Assembly: GCA_021014325.1 (NCBI GenBank)
Contig: CM037476.1
Span: 22,046,827 to 22,110,826 of the forward strand
Length of the DNA stretch: 64,000 nucleotides
Direction: 5' to 3'
Source of the DNA: Plazaster borealis
Taxonomy: Eukaryota > Echinodermata > Asteroidea > Forcipulatida > Labidiasteridae
Part shown: one piece after another, positions 53,410-64,000 of the stretch
How positions within the stretch are numbered: the stretch's first letter is position 1
Layout of the letters: every line of letters begins with the position of its first letter
The notes under the pieces: generated by a model
What the model was told of the DNA's origin: nothing
Databases searched by the model: none
The model's input: the letters and a program-made list of their open reading frames with translations, nothing else
Translations under genes and position numbers: made by a program

Positions 53410-53733
53410 AATTTTTCTTTGTTCAACCCAAAATCATTTAATATTTACCCAGTCAGTTTCCCTTGTGGTCCATTACTTGAATTATATGATATATAAAAAA
53501 AAGTCGCATCCCCTTAAGGTGATCCCCGGCTGCCGCTTCCCAGGTTGTATCGTATGGGTGTGATCCCTGGCTACGCGGCAGTTTGCGGTTGAATGGCTTT
53601 CTGACTGGCACCCCCCGAACAAAGATATTGACAAAATAGGGAGACCGCCAACATAGGGCTAGATAGCTCAGTTGGTAGAGCGCCGGCACGTTAAACCGGA
53701 GGTCGTTGGTTCAAATCCCACTCTAGTCAATTT
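53410..53733 (+). repeat. Second copy of the 330-bp repeat
   Basis: It corresponds to 52750-53085 with a handful of changes and contains the third tRNA-like block at its end. Confidence 0.85.
53657..53728 (+). repeat. tRNA-derived SINE head, copy 3
   Basis: Same cloverleaf-like sequence as the other two heads, followed by a (TA)n tract at 53758-53777. Confidence 0.75.
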
Positions 53734-54295
53734 TTCTTTGTTCAACCCAAAATCATTATATATATATATATATATATTTATTATTCAATAGATCAATGGC
53801 ATGAAACAACTTCCCAGCCTTTTCCCTCCTGGATTTAGCAATTAGAAAGAGACATGAGTCAGGCACTAGCTCAATTGGTTTGTTGGGGTTTTGGGGGGGG
53901 TTTTAAGTAAAATTTGAGTTTAAATAATATGTTTTTCAAATCAAAGTACATCGTTAAATAAGATCGCCATCACCACAATAAATTAATGTACTGCTACTGC
54001 TAATGATCAAGTTATGTCTCAAATTATCATAATAAATAAATCCATGCAATCTAGTAATTGTTCTCATTAAATGAAAATATCAAATTTGCCTTTTTGTCCG
54101 TACCTTCAACGCTACAATACTTGGAAAGTGTCAGAAAAGTTAACAAAAATCAAAAGGGACACGTTGCCTTGGATTAAGCGCTTTGGGCTATAAAAAGCGT
54201 TTGTTATGAAATGAATAGTTGGAAAGAAGTTTTAAATAAGAATAAAATGATCCACACAAATATGCCTCGAAACTTGGTGCCATTAATATATTCCA

Positions 54296-54674
54296 GTTAA
54301 AGGCACTGAACACGTTTGGAAATTGTCAAAAACCAGTGTTCTCACTTGGTGTATCCCAACATATGCATTAAATAACAAACCTGTGAAAATTTGGGCTCAA
54401 TATTGGTCATCGAAGTCGCAAGAAAATGATGAAAGAAAAAACACCCTTGTTGTGCAAATTTGTGTGCTTTCAGATAGAGGAATAAAAACTTCTTGCACTA
54501 AGTTTTTATTATTTTAGTGAGAAACTACCTCTTTCTAAAAAACTACGTTACTTCAGAGGGAGCCGTTTCTCACAATGTTATATACTATCAACAGCTCTCC
54601 GTTGCTTGTTACCAAGTAAGTTTTTATGCTAATATTTGTTTTGAGTCATTACCAAACGTGTACGATACCTTTAA
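54296..54674 (+). mobile_element. MITE family B, copy flanked by a 70-bp duplication
   Basis: Ends TTAAAGGCACTGAACACG and GTGTACGATACCTTTAA. Its central palindrome is interrupted (CTTGCACTAAG). The flanking 70 bp (54231-54300) recurs at 54670-54738, including AATAAGAATAAAATGATCC and CTCGAAACTTGGTGCCATTA. Confidence 0.85.
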
Positions 54675-55129
54675 ATAAGAATAAAATGATCCACACAATA
54701 TGTCTCGAAACTTGGTGCCATTAATATATCCCAGTTAACCGAGTCTATTGAGATTGATACTGAAAGATAATCTGAGGTCCTTAGTATTGTCGTACTAAGC
54801 ATGCGGAGTTTAATGATCCTTAATTAATAAGATGCATTGGGTAATAGTACTTTTAAGGCAGATGACTTACTTATAGATTTATAATTATGCAACACATGTG
54901 AATTATGTTATACATTTTTGTATAAATGGCTGTATAATTGTGCAGGTTAGGTCACTCAAAGGTTTAAATAAAAGGTCAATTACATTGGCGGAGAGAAAAC
55001 AGAACCTGTGTGCCATTGAACTTCATTTCAAGTAATTTAACAGCCGATTTGGACCCCCGCACTACATAAGTCCTCGGACCCCAACACCCATCACCATAAA
55101 ACTAACCTGTGAAAGTTTCATTTCAAAAG

Positions 55130-55225
55130 GGGGTATAACGTTTGGTAATTGGATCCCACTGTTTGTTTTAATCCAATAATATTTGTAGATATGTACCATA
55201 AAACTAACCCGTGAAAGTTTCATTT
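55130..55225 (+). mobile_element. MITE family A, 5' fragment
   Basis: TATAACGTTTGGTAATTGGA, then CCCACTGTTTGTTTTAATCC matches the start of the copy at 11386. It ends at GTGAAAGTTTCATTTC. A partial second piece precedes it at 55095-55125. Confidence 0.6.
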
Positions 55226-55268
55226 CCTAACCCTCACCCTAATCCTCACCCTAAACCTAACCCTTTAA
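55226..55268. repeat. Degenerate telomere-like tract
   Basis: A run of CCTAACCC, TCACCCTAATCC and TCACCCTAAACCTAACCC units resembles degenerate (CCCTAA)n. About seven hexamers are recognisable. Confidence 0.6.
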
Positions 55269-55969
55269 AGGCATAAGTGGTTGTAGTCTCATCTCAAGAC
55301 AGGAATTGGCAGTATTACAGTATACAAAACCCCTCGCTGCGGTGTAAACAAAAAATATGCACCCCGGATGATGAACACACTGGACGCGTCCATTTAATCT
55401 GAGAGTGGTATTTTTAAATTGTTATTTACAAAAAAGTAATTAAAAAACCGCTTCAACAAATAATAATTATAATATTATGAGCGATATTTCCCAAGATTTT
55501 GCATTTTTTGTTTGTTCTACCAAGTTCCCAAGATGGGTAGTAATTTCCCAACATCTTGGAAAAATTACCAAGCAGTGGCAATGTTGTATGCCGTCCGATG
55601 TGTAGGCCTATACAACCAGTGTCAGACACGCGACATGGCAGTTGCTAGGCAGTTGCTATGGTGGGCGTGGCCTACGGATGACTGTTCGTCATGTGACTGG
55701 CAATTATTGTCTGCAGAAAAAAAAAAGATAAACCAAACCGACTAGGGCCAGGGCCGGCGGGCTGAGCACTCTACATTGCGACGGCACAGACGGCCGCCAT
55801 ACATAGACCTATACCTATACAAATTAGGTCTTAAAAAGCTGTTTTAACTCACCGTAAGTAGTAAGGGTTATTATGTAAGCAGGAAGAACGATGTAGTCTG
55901 TCATATTCTCAGCCCCGACAGTGCATTTTCAGTGGAATAATAGTTTACTTCCCTTTGCAATTCGACCTA

Positions 55970-56720
55970 AAAACCCCTGTCGGGGCGACTCGTTCGCAAC
56001 GACAGAGTCGCCCCCGACAAAGTCGCCCCCGACAAAGTCGCCAAGTGTAATATTGAAAGCCATTTCACAAAGTGAGAGTGCAAACATTTTGTTTGCGGCC
56101 TGACGTTTCAACCCCTGCAGAGTATTTCACGAAGGCTTAGGCTTTAGTTGGGAGAGGATCTATTCGCTCTAATCCTGCTAGAGTCGTAAACAAAGTTGGT
56201 AAAAAATAATACCGGTACCTATTTAAAAACAAGTAAATAAAAAACTTAATTAATGACAACCCTATCACCACAATAAAGTAAAGTAAAAACAAATTGCTAA
56301 AAACAAGTTTGGATTTGAAATTTAATACAATTGAACAAGTACAAAAATTAATGAAAATGTACGTACACACATAAAATTTGTATGCGTGCACGTACCGCAA
56401 AACCAAGTAAATAACTTGATTAAAAATGAATCAATTTAAAACAAGTAAATAAAGTAAATAACCATCCTATCACCCCATGAAGTAAAGTTATAAAACAAAT
56501 ATTACGTTGGACTTGAAGACAATTTAACAATCATATTGTAAAAGCGAGTATTACAAAAAAAAGTACAAATTAAAAAATTTATGAACATTTAAACATTATT
56601 ATTAGTTCAATTTAAAAACATGTAAATAACAACAAATAAATAACCATCCTATTATAGTTACCCCAATAACGTAGCGAATAAAAATAGGGGCGACCCTGTC
56701 AGGGGGCGACTTTGACAGGG
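55970..56720. repeat. GTCGCCCCCGACAAA blocks flanking a 200-bp tandem repeat
   Basis: GTCGCCCCCGACAAA motifs lie at 56008-56042, and inverted GGGGCGAC...GGGGGCGACTTTG motifs at 56686-56715. Between them, units with CCTATCACC...AAGTAAAGT begin near 56258, 56459 and 56641. It may be one non-autonomous element of about 750 bp. Confidence 0.5.
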
Positions 56721-56739
56721 TGCGAGTTTGTATTCGAAT

Positions 56740-57110
56740 GTCTAACAAGTACTAGTTACTGGCTTGACATAATTCAATTTTGTGCACTGTGTTTGGTAGA
56801 CAGAAGCACGTCCATGCGACGGTGCCGTCCGACCGGTGGGGGCGCCAGCACGACTCCAATGCGGAGCACTGCTGGCTGCCCCTGCCGGTCGATCGGGGAA
56901 ACCAGCTCGCCAGAGAGGGCGTCCTCTGGCTTCGGCCTTCTTCTTCGTGTAAAAGTCAAGACTAGTGTTGAGTGTGAATAAAGCTCCGGAGCAAGGGACA
57001 GAAAAACCAGTAAAGAGTATTCTTGTGTCATTCTGTGTACATCGCAACCCCTGGTCAACGCTACAATACCCCATGTGTGAGATGATTGCGTGGTCTCCGT
57101 TGTCTGCCAC
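56740..57110 (+). other. GC-rich segment, possible LTR fragment
   Basis: This GC-rich island (56800-56950) is followed by GTGAATAAAGCTCCGG, an AATAAA-type signal, and an end rich in GTGTCATTCTGTGTACATCG. This is LTR-like, but I see neither a matching second copy nor a clear primer-binding site. The open frames across it on both strands reflect its composition. Confidence 0.25.
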
Positions 57111-58640
57111 TCAGTGTAGAAATGTATGTGGCACTGCTTAGTTCTCTGTGAGAAAAAAAATTACGGTCTGAATATTTCCCAAAATGTTGACAATGGTAAA
57201 CATTACTGAATGAGTCTTGATGTTGTTAAAATGTTGACTTTAACAATTAATTGTTACGCTGCATTTTTCCAATAGTGCCCCTTCCATCAGAAACAAAATA
57301 CCACCCCTTATTTAATGATCATTATATTTTATTGAATTTAAAAGAGACAAGTGTTTCTATGTGTTAATTCATGCTTTCAGGTTAATCCTGAAATCTTAGA
57401 GCTCAGCAAGTTAAACACAACACATTTTTGAAACAATTCTCATGCAGACTTTGTTTCACTTGAAACAGGAGAAGTAAAGACTTTTAAATTCTCTTTACAG
57501 AATGAGTTTGGGATGGAAATACTAATTTGTTCTCTTAATTTCTGAACAGTAAAGGAAACCAATAAAATTTGCATTAGCGATTTAAGATATAGATAAACAA
57601 TGTTGCGAGTAGGCCTAATTTACTCAAACAATACATAGATCTTAACAGCAAACAAAATACATTACAAGAAGGTTTATTTTAGTAACTTTACCACTCATTT
57701 TGAACTTTTTGTTGGTAACAGGAATTCTTTGTTCCCGTAGGTACACTTTTGCTAAATTCTTATCAAACTTGACACAGTTTGTGGTTATGGTTATGCGGGC
57801 TTGTGGTTATGGTAAATGCGGGCTTGTGCATGGTTATGGATGCCCATATGCCTCAGTACACGACATAGGAAATGGTCCTGCAGTGGATTATTGTATCATA
57901 GTGATGAGTAAGGAGTTGGCCAGAGATAAACAATAATGACTTCATCATCTATAAATTCGACTCATTGTACGTGTATTAGAGCCAAGTATTGCAGATAGGG
58001 CTATTTCTGTTATAAGTGAGCTTTACCATGAGGATAGAAACAATTATTAAGGTTGATTTGATTATTTAGAGATGTTATTAATGATTATAACTGTGTATTT
58101 ATTTAGGTATAAAACTGAGGATACTTCCATAGTATTACACAAAAATACAATGTTGGTCCATATAATGACTACTGCCTCTCTTCCTAAATAGGAACAAACG
58201 ATTTAGGTTATGTCGAAATGTACCAGTAATGTGGATGCATCTTAGACAGTTTGAAGACATAGATCACAGTCGGTGGATAAAGTTAGTTCTGTTCATGCTT
58301 CTAAATTTAAATTTGGCATGCAAGGATTGTGAGATTTTTGCATTATCAATATTCATGATTTTTTGTTGCTATTTTTTGAATTGTTGATGATAACATTATA
58401 ATAGTCAAACACAAGTTTAACAGTTTTTATCATACTTTTAATGGGTGGATATAGTTTGAGATTATTTCATAAAGTTCGGTTTACTTCTTTGCTTCATTTT
58501 TCGGAATGGCATCGAAGCGGGATTTTAAAGCAACAAGTTGTTCGTTTACCATTTTCCTATGAATAAATTCCAGTTATTTGTTAGGAAATATAACGCACAT
58601 TTTGTCGTGTTTATATAAGCACAGATAACATTTCGTAAGA
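57111..58640. other. AT-rich stretch, no gene seen
   Basis: I find no convincing gene, repeat boundary or RNA here. Short open frames lack motifs. Confidence 0.45.
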
Positions 58641-58644
58641 AGAC

Positions 58645-58985
58645 GATTAATTTGAGGAACAAAGGATAACAAAATCTATCCCCCAAACTTTTCGGATAGG
58701 TTTGAGGAACAATACAAAAATCTATCCCCTTTTTCTTTTTAGCTGGGTTTGAGGAACAATGGTACGAAGTGTCCAAAGTCACTTAGTGCCTTGCAAGAGG
58801 TACGAAGTGTCCAGGGTACGCCAGTGGTCAAGGTACAAAATGACCCGACACCATGCAGAATACAATGGGCGTATCATAATAGGTCATCAGGCTCCTCCTT
58901 TTTTCAAGTTCCCAGATCCCAACGCTCTTGGGGTGCTGCAGCTTTTTAAACAATCACTCAAAAACTATTTGTTCACACTCTAATC
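58645..58985 (+). repeat. Short tandem repeats and a possible LINE C-terminus
   Basis: GTTTGAGGAACAA recurs three times (58651, 58711, 58747) and GGTACGAAGTGTCC twice (58759, 58799). The frame then ends FKQSLKNYLFTL followed by a stop, which resembles the last residues of Jockey-type LINEs. The evidence is thin. Confidence 0.35.
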
Positions 58986-59186
58986 CAAATTAGTATATTC
59001 AGCTTTTCGTTTTTGCATATTGTTGAGCGCCACGATCCGTCGGAATTGAGCAGCTGGAATTGGAGCGTCACGGAAATGTGAGCTTAATTGTCAGTGAAAT
59101 TGTTGAGTTGACGCTAAATAGTACGACCAAAGTCCCTCGATCGGCCTCAAATCAGATACATCGTGTGTCATCCACTTCTCTCACCA

Positions 59187-59249
59187 CCAAGTAAGTTGTT
59201 ATGATCATTAACTTGTGGAGTAAATACCAAAGGTACACCCTGCCTTTAA
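59187..59249 (+). mobile_element. End fragment of a third MITE related to A and B
   Basis: ACCAAGTAAGTTGTTATGAT, then AAATACCAAAGGTACACCCT and GCCTTTAA is a diverged version of the right end shared by MITE families A and B. The left part is not recognisable. Confidence 0.5.
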
Positions 59250-59510
59250 GCTCAATATAATCCATGTCCTTTGTATAATAATCATCTATAAATAAAATAA
59301 TTTCTCTCTAAGACTGCAAGGAAAATAGTACACATAGGCCAGTTTTTATGAAAAACTATAACAAGTGAAAGCATAGAGCAAGGGTGACAGCGAGGCGTGC
59401 ACAACTGTTATTCCCCTCTCTAAAATTATTATGTATTCCTACTATACCCCATTTATGATAATTGAAAGGTCTGATGTGTCAGGGATGCCACAGATGATTT
59501 GCCATCTGTT

Positions 59511-59596
59511 TTTGCTTTGCATTTACGGCTTCCCATAGTTGTCCAACCTTGATTGGCACTACTCGGTACTCGACATTGAACTGATAGAAAGGTCTA
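59511..59596 (-). mobile_element. MITE family D, end fragment
   Basis: The string CATCTGTTTTTGCTTTGCAT, then GGCTTCCCATAGTTG and GAAAGGTCTAT matches the right part of the copy at 9387-9697. The surrounding 58990-60344 shows no gene. Confidence 0.6.
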
Positions 59597-60344
59597 TTTA
59601 GATAGATTCAGATCCAAACTAAAGCCGAATGAATTACTGCAGTCAATGACAGTCAAAGTTGGGATGGCCGATATTAATGCTAAAATTCCACATTATGATT
59701 ATGTGCCACATTTCTACCTCCATTGCCACACCCTTGGTACATCACGACATACACGATAATATCGTGTATGTACCGTGAACTATAACCATAGAGTAACTAT
59801 AACTAAACTATCAGGTATGTACAATTATAAAAGTTTTAAAAATCATGCCATGTCACACCATGGTCACATGTGTGGCAATTTACATGCAACCAGTCCCAGG
59901 CAATCTCAGAAAAGCATTTGATTTTTCCAAAATTAATGTGTGATGTTTTTGCAACATATTAATTATTATTCCAGCAGTCGGGCTATACAGTATCACTCGA
60001 TCGGTATAGTTCCAGAGAACGACCCGGATTAATTACAACAGGCAAACTCGGATAGGCTTGGAGTGTGGTGCATGGGGTCAAAGGATACGACTCGAGTGGA
60101 TTGGCCCATCCCAGTTATTATTTTGATATGGGGCTTGGGTTGGAACATCTTCTCGATAATAAAAACATGTTCACAAACCTGTGAAAAGTGCCATTATTGT
60201 TGTTGAAGTACTGCTTTCCACTTTGACATGAACAAATAATACATCGTTTGTCTGGATTTCGTCAACGAAGTCTCTAACGAGGAGAGTTGTGCCCCTCCCC
60301 ACCCTTGAGGCGAGTTTACTCTCCGTCTCAGCTATAAGAGCACT

Positions 60345-60590
60345 GGGCCCAATTTCATAGAGCTGCTAAGTACAACAATTTGCTTAGCATGAAATTTCTT
60401 CCAGTGATAAAAACAGGATTACCAACCAAATTTCCACGTGATTTTCAGGATAAGCAAACAACAGCTGAATACCAGTAACAAGCAATATGCAACACATGGA
60501 AAGTTGGTTGGTAATCCTGTTTTTATCAAGGAAGAAATTTCATGCTAAGCAAATTAATTGTTGTGCTTAGCAGCTCTATGAAATTGGGCC
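60345..60590. mobile_element. MITE family C, long-armed copy
   Basis: TGGGCCCAATTTCATAGAGC is inverted at the right (GCTCTATGAAATTGGGCC). The arms continue for about 90 bases (TTTGCTTAGCATGAAATTTC, AAAACAGGATTACCAACCAA), so most of the element can fold back on itself. Confidence 0.85.
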
Positions 60591-62150
60591 AGTTGGCAGC
60601 AGTGCAGAGCTAGCTCCATAGGGGTGCACCCCACTAATTCAACTCCCATAGCATTCAGTGCAAAAGGCTAAATATTCAAAAATACACGAAAAATACTTAA
60701 AAGTCTCACAGCTTTTTACAGTAAAGGGAAAAGTATTAATTGACTCTTGAACTTTTATTCTCTGCTCAATTTAATATGGGGAGTCCCTGGTCCCGTCGAG
60801 TTATTCTCCCTCCAAATCAAAACACCCCTACACCGGTGTAATTTTCCAAACGTCCGAGCATCAATCTTGAAAAATGTCCCTACACCTCTCGGCAAATAGG
60901 ACCAGTTTTTCAGGGCCTATGTCATCCAAAATACCTCAAGTTGGAAGTCAACAACCCCCAGGTTACAATTGGGCAACATTTTTACACTCTACCCCTTTTA
61001 TTGGGCTCTCAAATCTGTATAATATAGGATATTTTGAGGGCCTACAAAATATTCATGAGCTCGATGCTCTGTTTTCTCCATATTTAGTGGGGTGCACCCT
61101 ATAGAGGAATTATTTTTACAGTTTGACTGGAAACCACATTCAGGATATTAGGAATATTGTCAAGAACATATTTCTTCAGGAAAATTTGAATTTGTTTAAT
61201 CCGTTGAGAAATGGCAGGCTTAAACAAACAAACCACTCCTATGGTGTTTTGTGTACATTTTCAAATGAATGAGCATGCCTGATGGTGATACAAACACACA
61301 TTAGATATTTCCTCTCATGTAATATGTTTCTTCCATTTGAACTACCCACAGAGTTTTTGCTCTGTCTGTAAATTCCTTGACAATATATCCTACGGTTCTG
61401 ATGAAACATTTTCAGAATGTTTTGTTTTTCTTTAAATTTAACCTTTTAAGTGGGAGGATCCCTGGTGATAGCAACGGAGGGGCGGGCAATGGGCAAATGA
61501 ACTGGAGAATTTACAGTTGAGGGGCTTTAAACCATTCTTATACCCAGTGCAATAATTGTTTCATATTCCAAGTAGAAAAATAGGTAGGGTTAGGTTTCAA
61601 GTTAGAGTTAGGTAAGGGTTTATCCTCAATCAGCAGACAATTTAAGTTTTGGAACAAACAAAGGGTCTCAAATTTAGGCCTACATGTGTTCCTGTAGTGG
61701 CCTCACCAGAACAATGCCCCTCACTTATTACTGGCAAAAGGGGGTGGACCAGTGTATATGTCTATGTAGGCCTATTTCTATAGATCAAAGAGAGTGGTCA
61801 AAGAGAGTGGAGCTCCAGAATTGGATGGGTGGGGGTAATAAAATTGTAATTAAAAACTGCATACACTAACAACTTGGACAAGTCATGATCACTGACTTTC
61901 TAAAGAATTTGTAAAGACACAAATGGGGTGACATCTGGGGAGGAGAGGGGGGTGTGAGAAAGAAAACTGAATGACTAACAGAAAGCTACACTTCTGCCTG
62001 GGAGAAAGTTCTGTTAGCTTCTCACTTACACAGTTCAATATGGGGCTGGTTGGACGTGGAATCTACAAAAAGAAAAAGGATGGCTCAAAAAAACAAGAAC
62101 ACTGGGCCAGTAGTATGAACTATGGGGGTTCTGGACCACCTACCCGTGCT
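60591..62150. other. Non-coding stretch, no gene seen
   Basis: I see no gene on either strand. Composition is uniform and AT-rich, with no repeat ends recognised. Confidence 0.45.
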
Positions 62151-62159
62151 CTTTTGGGT

Positions 62160-62436
62160 TGGGGTATATATCAACAGAGCACTTGGGGGTTGGGGTATAT
62201 ATCAATAGAGCACATGGGGTTCTGGACCACCTTGCTTGGGGGTATATACAAATAGAGCACATGGGGTTTGCTCCCAGCTTTTTTGATAGGGCTCGCCCCG
62301 CTCTCTTGGTGGGCTGCTGGTTCTAGACCACTTTTGGGTTGGGGTATATATACAAATAGAGCACATGGGGTTCTACTAAATTTCGTATACGAAAATTAGG
62401 TTTTAATAGGGCTCGCCCCGCTCTCTTGGCGGGCTC
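62160..62436. repeat. Repeats beyond the end of the second virus-like element
   Basis: GGGGTATATATCAA and AATAGAGCACATGGGGTT recur at 62159-62380. TAGGGCTCGCCCCGCTCTCT, then TGGYGGGCT occurs at 62287 and 62406, 119 bases apart. Placed just past the second gene block, these may be its terminal repeat region. Confidence 0.55.
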
Positions 62437-62494
62437 GACCCACAGCCAGCGACTTTCAACCTTAACGCTTCAACTTTCGTCTACGAAAGTTGAA
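62376..62494. other. Two stem-loops with a TTTCGT/ACGAAA core
   Basis: 62376-62399 pairs CTAAATTTCGT with ACGAAAATTAG (one mismatch, loop AT). 62469-62494 pairs TTCAACTTTCGT with ACGAAAGTTGAA (12 bp, loop CT). A third copy lies at 63935-63956, in front of the penton-like gene. Confidence 0.8.
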
Positions 62495-62696
62495 CACGAT
62501 GGAGTGTAGCACGGTATACACAATGAGTGAACCCAACTGTAGACGTTTACGTTTGTGAATAACTGGGTGGAGGTTCGTTAAGTTTGCTACCACGGCTGAA
62601 TTTAAAACTGGCAAAGCAACCGCACTTTATTTCAGTGTCGTTGCCGCAAGCTCTTTCATTATTGAAGCTCGGGCTTCGGCCATCAGCTCGTTTTTG

Positions 62697-63264
62697 CTAC
62701 TTCGTTGGTTTGAGCTGCGTATACTTTGCGGCTTTTTTCTGAATATCAGCTTTTATTTGTCGATATTTATTTATTTCGTTTATTACGAGCTTGAACTCTT
62801 CAGGGAGATGTGCCCATCTTGTAGCGCTTGTGAGATCACATCTGAAACGCTGTTGAGCTTAGATAGAGCGAGAACACGAATCTCATCGTGTTTTTAGCTT
62901 TTACAAGGAGCCGCCGAGAGACGAACTTGCCGGCAATACCGGCAAGACCACAAACACCTGCAGCTGCTTCAAGTGCAATGACAATAGGCGCAGCTATAAT
63001 TGTGGAGAGCAATCCTACACCAGTAGCTCCCATTCCAAGGCATGATAGAATCAACACTGTGTCAATACCATCAACGATATTGATAGATCTACGGTACTAT
63101 TTGTACAGCTTACTTCTGTCTTCTATCTCTTTTTCAAGTTTGCGTTCGAGGTTGCGGATTTCAGTCAGGCGATAATTAGAGCCTGTGTTGTTGTCCTCGG
63201 GCTGAAGAACGGGATACAATCGCTCAGTTGTTTCGATGGTAGGAGCTGTTGGTATCTTAGGCAT
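62697..63264 (-). pseudogene. Hydrophobic Gly-rich protein of the second virus-like element, broken
   Basis: The ATG is at 63264-63262, on the minus strand, and reads MPKIPTAPTIETTERLYPVL, then a charged segment (RNLERKLEKEIEDRSKLYK). A TAG at 63099-63097 interrupts the frame. The same frame then continues through a glycine/alanine-rich hydrophobic segment (GMGATGVGLLSTIIAAPIVI, then AAGVCGLAGIAGKFVSRRL). Frame changes near 62893 and 62810 follow before a stop at 62699-62697. I recognise the family from animal genomes, next to penton-like genes in Maverick-related elements. The hydrophobic part could be a membrane or virion protein, but its function is unknown to me. The start overlaps the end of the upstream gene by 8 bases. 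Confidence 0.65.
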
Positions 63265-63930
63265 TTTCTCGAATTTCAAGCACAACAGTTATGGGTTTGC
63301 TATGGTTTTGTAGCAACAGGTTATGTTTATCTAACGCGCGAAGGTTCAATTGATGTATGTGCCCAACTTCAAGTTTTTTGTACATAGGACAAATAGGATT
63401 AATGTTTATAACACCTTTGGGTGCGGCTGGGGTTATGGCTAGTAGTGTTGAAGGAGCGCCATCAACGATGTTGGAGGTTGTAGAAAGTTGATCGAGGTGT
63501 ATGTATACCCACTTGTGAATATCGAAGTTAGAGGGTCTGTCTCCTCGTATTTCCCATCAATCCAACCTTTATCGCTGATACCCAACAGGCGGCGTATATC
63601 AGAGGGTATTTTTAAGGCTCCGCCCGTTGCAATGCTGAACATGACTAGATTTGTTGCTTTATCTATCTCGACCGATACTTGGGGCAGCTCTTTTGTGAAC
63701 AGATTTTGTAGGTATTCAAAGGTATATAATCCAGCAGGGATCATAATCTTTCGAGGTTTATCATCCAAGTTAGAACGCCACAAAATTCCAGCTGAATGCC
63801 CAATATTTCGATGGCTAACCTCATAATGCAAACCTCTGAGGGCAGCATAGAGCTTGCCATCTGTATTATCGATTACAGTCTGGAGATGCGACGCTTCTTC
63901 ATTTTGAATATCGGTTAGTGTCACAAACAT
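63257..63930 (-). pseudogene. Penton-like minor capsid protein of a second virus-like element, frameshifted
   Basis: ATG at 63930-63928 on the minus strand. It reads MFVTLTDIQNEEASHLQTVI, then IPAGLYTFEYLQNLFTKEL, a clear counterpart of the IPEGFYQTPDELL block of the gene at 652, and GGALKIPSDIRRLLGISDKG. The frame closes at 63439, but the coding signal carries on in the next frame from about 63485 to a stop at 63259-63257. One missing T near 63484 explains the break. The block order and length, about 225 codons, match the penton-like protein of the first cassette, although identity is low. Upstream lies a stem-loop, and further genes are outside the window. Confidence 0.68.
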
Positions 63931-63934
63931 AACT

Positions 63935-63956
63935 AATCTTTTGTCTACGAAAGATT
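63935..63956. other. Stem-loop in front of the penton-like gene
   Basis: AATCTTTTGT pairs with ACGAAAGATT (one GU pair, loop CT). It lies 4 bases before the ATG at 63930, on the minus strand. It shares the TTTYGT/ACGAAA core with the stem-loops at 62376-62494. Confidence 0.75.
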
Positions 63957-64000
63957 GTTAATGCAGTTATACCAAACAAAGCTTATAGCTTCAACACAGA

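Noticed and set aside
52801..53689. Open frames on the minus strand starting MPALYQLSYLALCW, present twice
   Set aside because: They lie over the tRNA-like head and the 330-bp repeat. The identical frame in both copies reflects recent duplication, not coding.
56740..57110. Gene in the GC-rich island
   Set aside because: Open frames exist on both strands at once, which reflects composition. LTR-like features are too weak to call a retrovirus-like element.

Overview
The window looks like animal nuclear DNA from a marine invertebrate, most likely an echinoderm and perhaps a sea star. The reasons are dense MITEs, a tRNA-derived SINE, a Penelope-like element, several LINE remnants, Maverick/Polinton-type virus-like genes, and a host gene with GT-AG phase-1 introns and immunoglobulin exons. 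The echinoderm call is inference from the repeat style, not from a marker gene. Most of the window is mobile or repetitive DNA.

Layout. 1-4.4 kb: the end of a virus-like element. It has an integrase tail with chromodomain, a penton-like protein, a small basic glycine-rich protein and a truncated major-capsid-like gene on +. A WW+PC4 protein lies on -, followed by promoter repeats and a run of stem-loops. 4.4-12.1 kb: MITEs and foldback elements. 12.3-14.5 kb: a broken LINE with zinc-knuckle and restriction-like endonuclease remnants. 15.2-19.1 kb: an almost identical 1.95-kb tandem duplication. 19.7-20.9 kb: a Jockey-superfamily LINE fragment. 21.75-31.93 kb, minus strand: five in-phase exons of an immunoglobulin-superfamily membrane protein, with LINE, MITE and minisatellite insertions in its introns. 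29.2-30.2 kb: a transposon with a 9-bp target duplication, inside the largest intron. 32-39 kb: repeats and apparently non-coding DNA. 39.0-41.2 kb: a 1-kb duplicated block. 41.2-47.4 kb: a 74-bp satellite of about 84 copies. 47.4-48.5 kb: an array of splice-acceptor-like motifs. 48.5-52.2 kb: a Penelope-like element split by a precise hAT-like insertion. 52.2-53.7 kb: its tail, a possible hammerhead motif and three tRNA-derived SINE heads. 54-62 kb: MITEs and low-information DNA. 62.2-64 kb: part of a second virus-like element on the minus strand, with a penton-like gene and a hydrophobic-protein gene, both broken, plus shared stem-loops.

How the genes fit together. The two virus-like cassettes at the window ends belong to the same broad class, integrating DNA elements with jelly-roll capsids, but their proteins are clearly different lineages. 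Both are decayed or rearranged. In the first, a deletion appears to have joined two convergent genes, cutting the C-termini of the capsid and of the PC4 domain. The Ig-superfamily gene is the only convincing host gene. Its exon order predicts a V-type Ig domain, a second Ig-like domain, a threonine-rich stalk and one transmembrane helix. Its signal-peptide and cytoplasmic exons were not found.

Start codons were checked against the sequence where stated. No database search could be run, so family names rest on recognised motifs and layouts.
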